DNA of 19,490 nucleotides, from positions 1 to 19,490 of the forward strand of contig JAHEAM010000009.1 of assembly GCA_024642765.1 (NCBI GenBank), read 5' to 3'. Position numbers and translations under genes: made by a program. Positions 15,227 through 19,490 of this stretch are shown here, piece after piece; position 1 is the stretch's first letter, and each line of letters begins with the position of its first letter. The notes under the pieces were generated by a model. It ran no database searches and was not told where the DNA came from. It saw only the letters and a program-made list of their open reading frames with translations. The DNA comes from Planctomycetaceae bacterium (GTDB lineage Bacteria > Planctomycetota > Planctomycetia > Pirellulales > Pirellulaceae).

Positions 15227-18200
15227 ATGAACGTTCATAAAGTGTCGTTAGTTGCTGTCGTTGTTTGGCTTGCGGCAGTTTGCATTTCGAATGCTCAAAT
15301 GCCGAAGCCCAAGCCCATTTTCCAAAGCGATGTGATCACGACTGCAACTCAAAACCACGCCGTCAAAGTCGACGTTGATGTTCGAAACCTGAAACAGCTT
15401 TTTCTCGTTGCTGACGATGGTGGCAACGGATTCAGTCACGATTGGGCCAGTTGGGGCGATGCACAATTGGTTGGGCCCGGTGGCAAAAAATGGCTTTCGG
15501 AACTCAAGCCCATTGCCGCAAGTTCGGGATATGGCGATGTACGCATGAATCGCAACTGCGAAGGTCAGGGGATTCGCATCGACGGACGCGGTTTCGAGCA
15601 CGGGATTGGGACCCATGCGAACTCGATCGTCGGATTTGATTTGCCCGCTGGTTTTGAGCGATTCCAGGCAACTGCGGGACTTGACGAAGGCGGAACGCGG
15701 CAGGCTGGCGGCGAAAATGCCTCCGTTCGTTTCCTGATTTATTCTGTGAGTCCCGGTCCGGTTGGCGTCGCGAGTGAAGATCACGATCCGAAAACCGCTG
15801 TTGAAAAATTGGATGTGGCCGATGGACTTCAGGCAACTTTGTTTGCGTCGGAGCCAAAACTATTGAGCCTGACCAATCTCGACGTCGATCACCTGGGCCG
15901 CGTTTGGGTGTGCGAGGTGGTTAACTATCGCGGTCACAACGGCGAACGGCCCGAAGGGGATCGCATTCTGATTTGCAGTGACACAGACGGGGACGGAGTT
16001 TGCGACGAAGCGAAAGTGTATTACCAAGGCCGCGATGTTGACTCGGCAATGGGCATTTGTGTTTTAGGAAACAAGGTGATTGTGTCTTGCTCACCCAATA
16101 TTTGGGTCTTTACCGACGACGATGGCGACGATATACCGGATCGCAAGGAGCTGTTGTTTAGCAAAACGGGGAGTAGCCAACACGATCACTCGGCGCATTC
16201 TTTCGTGTTTGGTCCCGATGGCAAACTCTATTGGAATTTCGGAAACGAAGGCCATGCCGTTTACGACCCCAACGGAAACTTGGTCAAAGATCTGCGCGGC
16301 AACGAAGTCAATGACCGAGGCGCACCCTATCGCGGTGGAATGGTCTTCCGCTGCAATCTGGATGGATCGGATCTCGAGGTCCTCGGACATAATTTCCGAA
16401 ACAACTATGAGGTGGCTGTTGATTCCTTCGGCGGCCTTTGGCAATCCGATAATGACGATGACGGAAATCGCGGCGTTCGAATCAACTTCGTGATGGAATA
16501 TGGCAACTACGGTTACCTGGACGAACGGACTGGAGCGGGATGGCAAAGCCCTCGCACTGGAATGGAAAGCGAAATTCCCAAACGACATTGGCATCAGGAT
16601 GACCCGGGCGTCATTCCGAACTTGCTGGTCACAGGTGCTGGTTCACCGACAGGAATTACGATTTACGAAGGCGACCTATTGCCGGCGAAGTTTCATGGTC
16701 AACCCATACACTGTGATGCTGGGCCGAATATTGTGCGATCGTATGCTGTTGCCGCCCAAGGAGCCGGTTACGAAGTTAAGGAAGTAAATAATCTCTTGCT
16801 CGGAGCTCGCGACAATTGGTTTCGCCCGGCCGATGCGTGCGTTGCGCCCGATGGCTCGGTGCTGGTTACCGATTGGTACGATCCAGGCGTTGGCGGACAT
16901 GGTATGCGCGATGTGGAACGAGGGCGACTGTTCCGAATTGCCCCGCCCGGCAGTAAATATCAAACACCGGCTTTCAATTTTTTAAAACCCGAAAGCGCTG
17001 TTGAAGCCCTCAAGAATCCTTGCCAGTCCGTGCGCTATTTGGCGTACATGGCACTGAAGCAATTGGGGGGGCAAGCTGCAGCTGAACTTACAAAGATGGC
17101 CTCTGACCCGAATTCACGCTTTCGAGCAAGGGCCTTGTGGCTGTTGTCCGAAATTGATGGCAATCGCTCGCAGGCCATCGCTCGGGCCGCCAATGACGCG
17201 GATGAAAATATCCGTTGCCAAGCCGTTCGAATGGCGCGTCGCGAAACGAAGACATTGGGGGCCTGGTTGGCGAAATGGACGAATGATTCCTCGCCCGCAG
17301 TTCGCCGCGAAGTAGCCATTGCGTTACACGAATACAACGGAGTCGACACTGGAGAACTGTGGGCAAAACTGGCACACCGATTTGACGGTCAAGATCGCTG
17401 GTACCTAGAGGCACTGGGAATTGCCGCTGACGGTCGTTGGAATGAATGCTTAAGCGCTTGGTTAAAACTCGTTGGTGACGATTGGCAAAATGCTTCCGGA
17501 GTGCAATTGATTTGGCGCAGTCGGGCCGACCGAACTTCTGAGTTGTTGGCGCAGTTGATTGCCAATCCAGCGACTGACGATGCAACGGCAACTCGGTTGT
17601 TTCGTGCGATGGAATTTCAGGACAGTGAAAAGAGTGTTGCCGCGATTCCTTGGCTGGCTGAACGCGCCGAACAACTGGCCACAGAGGGACATTCACTGGC
17701 GGACACCACGCTCGTAGAAATTGCCGTACGTCAGCCTGAGTTTTTGAAATTGAAACTTCCGACAATTCAGCGCTCGGTTGTTGAGTACTTAAATGAGAAA
17801 TCGCCGGAAAACGAGTTTGTGGAACGAGCCGCTCGTTTGCGATCGCCGGATTTCGAACCAAGGCTACTTACAATTGTGTTGCAATCAGGCAATCGAAACG
17901 TGGTGAGTACGGCGACTCGTGTGTTGATCGATATGAATGCGAAAGACGCCTTGCAACAGCGACTCGACGGAAATGTGGAGCCCGAGCAATTGGCTGTGAT
18001 CCAAGCGTTGAAAGGATCAGGGCATGCAATTGCTCGCGAAATGTTACAGGCGAGTTTCGAGTCAGCGGACTCAAGCACGCTCGTCCGAAGTGAAATCATC
18101 AAAGCATTAGGGCAATGGCCCGAGGGGCAACGATTTGTATTGAAGCAAGCCGCATCGGGAGCTCTTGCGGATGAATTGAAATTTCCAGCAGCGAATGTCT

Positions 18201-18733
18201 TGTTGACATCGAGCGATGCGGGAATTCGAGAGGAAGCTGCGAAGTATCTCGTGTTGCCTACCAGCGCAGGAAATTTGCCTTTGCCACCGATGTCAGAACT
18301 CATCCGAAAACGCGGCGACAAATCGCGTGGGTTGGATGTTTTCGTGAATGCAGGCACGTGCGCCAAATGCCATAAGGTAAACGGCACTGGCACAGAAGTG
18401 GGCCCAGACCTCTCCGAAATCGGCGGGAAACTTTCCCTCGAGGCGATGTATGAATCCATCTTGAATCCGAGTGCGGGTATTAGTCACAACTACGAAATGT
18501 ACACGGTGCTGACGAGCGATGGCCGCACGTTGTCCGGAGTTCTAGTCAGCAAGACCGACAACGAAGTTGTCCTAAAGGACAAAGAAGCGGTCTTGCAGAT
18601 CATTTCGACCGAAGACATTGATGATTTGAAAAAGCAAACGAAATCGTTGATGCCCGACGACTTGCAAAAGCAACTCACAGAACAACAACTAATCGATGTG
18701 GTGGAATATTTGCAGACGCTGAAGAAAAAGTAA
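15227..18733 (+). CDS. NPCBM / propeller 'dehydrogenase' / HEAT / cytochrome c protein, Pirellula-Verrucomicrobium type
   Basis: 1,168 residues. A signal peptide covers about 1-24 ('VSLVAVVVWLAAVCISNA'). An NPCBM carbohydrate-binding domain spans about 30-165 ('WASWGDAQLVGPGG', 'RGFEHGIGTHANS'). A beta-propeller of the planctomycete 'membrane-bound dehydrogenase' type spans about 185-580. It carries 'VWVCEVVNYRG', acidic 'DTDGDGVCDEA' and 'DDDGDDIPD' loops that may bind calcium, 'FRNNYEVAVDSFGGLWQSDND' and 'LVTDWYDPGVGGHG'. HEAT-like helical repeats follow to about 1010. The C-terminal haem domain has 'CAKCH' (Cys1045, Cys1048, His1049), 'GPDLSEIG', 'ESILNPSAGISHNYEMY' and 'DVVEYLQTLKKK'. These families are abundant in planctomycetes, and a periplasmic sugar-oxidation role is often assumed but unproven. 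It is transcribed divergently from the muramidase fusion across 182 bases. Confidence 0.93.
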   Translation: MNVHKVSLVAVVVWLAAVCISNAQMPKPKPIFQSDVITTATQNHAVKVDVDVRNLKQLFLVADDGGNGFSHDWASWGDAQLVGPGGKKWLSELKPIAASSGYGDVRMNRNCEGQGIRIDGRGFEHGIGTHANSIVGFDLPAGFERFQATAGLDEGGTRQAGGENASVRFLIYSVSPGPVGVASEDHDPKTAVEKLDVADGLQATLFASEPKLLSLTNLDVDHLGRVWVCEVVNYRGHNGERPEGDRILICSDTDGDGVCDEAKVYYQGRDVDSAMGICVLGNKVIVSCSPNIWVFTDDDGDDIPDRKELLFSKTGSSQHDHSAHSFVFGPDGKLYWNFGNEGHAVYDPNGNLVKDLRGNEVNDRGAPYRGGMVFRCNLDGSDLEVLGHNFRNNYEVAVDSFGGLWQSDNDDDGNRGVRINFVMEYGNYGYLDERTGAGWQSPRTGMESEIPKRHWHQDDPGVIPNLLVTGAGSPTGITIYEGDLLPAKFHGQPIHCDAGPNIVRSYAVAAQGAGYEVKEVNNLLLGARDNWFRPADACVAPDGSVLVTDWYDPGVGGHGMRDVERGRLFRIAPPGSKYQTPAFNFLKPESAVEALKNPCQSVRYLAYMALKQLGGQAAAELTKMASDPNSRFRARALWLLSEIDGNRSQAIARAANDADENIRCQAVRMARRETKTLGAWLAKWTNDSSPAVRREVAIALHEYNGVDTGELWAKLAHRFDGQDRWYLEALGIAADGRWNECLSAWLKLVGDDWQNASGVQLIWRSRADRTSELLAQLIANPATDDATATRLFRAMEFQDSEKSVAAIPWLAERAEQLATEGHSLADTTLVEIAVRQPEFLKLKLPTIQRSVVEYLNEKSPENEFVERAARLRSPDFEPRLLTIVLQSGNRNVVSTATRVLIDMNAKDALQQRLDGNVEPEQLAVIQALKGSGHAIAREMLQASFESADSSTLVRSEIIKALGQWPEGQRFVLKQAASGALADELKFPAANVLLTSSDAGIREEAAKYLVLPTSAGNLPLPPMSELIRKRGDKSRGLDVFVNAGTCAKCHKVNGTGTEVGPDLSEIGGKLSLEAMYESILNPSAGISHNYEMYTVLTSDGRTLSGVLVSKTDNEVVLKDKEAVLQIISTEDIDDLKKQTKSLMPDDLQKQLTEQQLIDVVEYLQTLKKK

Positions 18734-18791
18734 TTTCAAAATTTTTTTGCGACCTAGAGGCACAGAGGTTGCGTTAGTTGGAAAGGCATCG

Positions 18792-18808
18792 AATAACATC
18801 ATGTTATT
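18792..18808. repeat. 17-base perfect palindrome
   Basis: AATAACAT-C-ATGTTATT is a dyad with a single central base, in the 214-base gap between two convergent genes. It has no T run beside it and too small a loop for a good RNA hairpin, so it looks more like a protein-binding dyad than a terminator. It could be chance. Confidence 0.3.
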
Positions 18809-18947
18809 GTGTGGGTGAGATGTCCTGTTGCCAAACCAAAGAGACATTTTGCGCGGTGTTGCATTCGGACGCTATTGAAGAGATGCCCGACACCAGCGAT
18901 GAATTGCTTGGCGGCACCGAAGGGGGCGAGCGAAACTCGTTGGCAAG

Positions 18948-19490
18948 CTACTTTTTTCTCGCGATGGTGTACCAAGCGAACAGGTCGTTTTCCAAATCCA
19001 TCTTGGCTTCGGTATCCCATGCTAACGCATGAGCCAACTTGCGGGCTGCCATGTCATCGATGATGTCGAAGGCGAGGAGTTCAAAACCGCAGACTTCAAA
19101 ATCGGCCTTGGAAAAAGGCGACTCGCCTTCCGCCCAAGGAATATAGGGCTTGTCATCGCTGGTTTTCGCAGGACAAAAGTTGTAAATCACAAACAGGCCC
19201 TTGGGCTTCAACAACTTGTTCACTTGGTTCAAGAACTCCTGGTCGCTGACCCCCAAGCGAATAAGCATCCGATCGTTTGCCTCCCGACTGGGATGAATGT
19301 AGCCTCGCTTCAGCGTGTTTTTGGAAAGAAAAAGATCGTATCCGTCGCCCAATTCTTGCAGCATCTGTTTGTCGACTGGAAAGCTTCCGTGAAGCAATTG
19401 CACATTACCCGAATTAAGTTTCCCGGAAGCGTCCTCGTAGAGCTTTGGCAGCAGAGGAGCAACATCGATTCCGGTGACGTCGATTCCCGC
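18948..19490 (-). CDS. Class I SAM-dependent methyltransferase, 5' end cut by the window edge
   Basis: 180 residues are visible, reading in from the window edge. The in-window GTG (19401-19403) is not a start, because the frame continues upstream with sensible sequence. The visible part begins 'VTGIDVAPLLPKLYEDA', which resembles the strand after motif I that ends in the acidic SAM-ribose ligand. 'NVQLLHGSFP', 'GYDLFLSKNTLKRGYIHP' (motif IV region) and 'LNQVNKLLKPKGLFVIYNF' (motif V/VI) follow. A C-terminal segment with 'ADFEVCGFELLAFDIIDD' and the end 'FAWYTIARKK' complete the fold. The Gly-rich motif I must lie outside. The substrate cannot be told. The gene converges with the cytochrome gene, and the stop is TAG. 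Confidence 0.8.
   Translation of the reverse strand, partial: AGIDVTGIDVAPLLPKLYEDASGKLNSGNVQLLHGSFPVDKQMLQELGDGYDLFLSKNTLKRGYIHPSREANDRMLIRLGVSDQEFLNQVNKLLKPKGLFVIYNFCPAKTSDDKPYIPWAEGESPFSKADFEVCGFELLAFDIIDDMAARKLAHALAWDTEAKMDLENDLFAWYTIARKK

Noticed and set aside
17088..17861. 257-codon minus-strand frame opposite the HEAT-repeat region
   Set aside because: A shadow of the large plus-strand gene; no family features, and composition typical of antisense reading.
18740..18775. Terminator after the cytochrome gene
   Set aside because: A seven-pair stem (GCGACCT with AGGTTGC) exists, but the T run lies before it on the plus strand and neither strand has T's after it.
18778..19063. Two overlapping 84-codon plus-strand frames near the methyltransferase end
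   Set aside because: They overlap each other and the methyltransferase C-terminus, and have neither ribosome sites nor recognisable sequence.

Overview
The window looks like a chromosomal segment from a planctomycete of the Pirellulales/Rhodopirellula type. The main evidence is the protein at 15227-18733, which joins an NPCBM domain, a Pirellula/Verrucomicrobium-type propeller 'dehydrogenase', HEAT-like repeats and a CxxCH cytochrome. A MerR-type HTH fused to TPRs, a secretin with a long helical-repeat N-terminus and a SUMF1-fold lipoprotein-like protein fit the same phylum. Base composition is moderate. I see no tRNA, rRNA, insertion sequence, integrase or CRISPR array, and gene order is loose with short operons on both strands.

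Layout. 1-793 (+): the 3' part of an FtsQ/DivIB-like POTRA protein. 846-1208 (-): a YbaB/EbfC nucleoid protein. 1209-1771: a gap with no convincing gene. 1772-5545 (+): one large secretin gene split by an in-frame TGA at 2570-2572, followed by a possible structured RNA (5552-5659) and a strong intrinsic terminator (5665-5700). 5729-6766 (-): a MerR/TPR regulator-like protein. 6986-8245 (-): a secreted SUMF1-fold protein. 8403-9422 (-): type I L-asparaginase. 9584-9814 (-): a two-helix membrane protein overlapped by the end of ilvC (9811-10815, -). 11132-11380 and 11383-12672 (+): a small membrane protein and bioA, 2 bases apart. 12708-15044 (-): a fusion of a serine beta-lactamase-fold domain and a NamZ-type exo-muramidase domain. 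15227-18733 (+): the planctomycete multidomain haem protein. 18948-19490 (-): the C-terminal part of a class I methyltransferase.

How the genes fit together. ilvC (branched-chain amino acids), bioA (biotin) and the asparaginase are ordinary metabolism. The secretin, the SUMF1-fold protein, the muramidase fusion and the haem protein all carry export signals and act in the envelope or periplasm. With the FtsQ-like fragment they give the window an envelope and peptidoglycan flavour, but no single pathway ties them together. The best leads are the nonsense codon in the secretin, where alignment of the protein's own repeats predicts a Trp; the folded RNA-like element just after it; and the fused amidase-like/NamZ enzyme. 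I did not find a clearly new multi-gene system.
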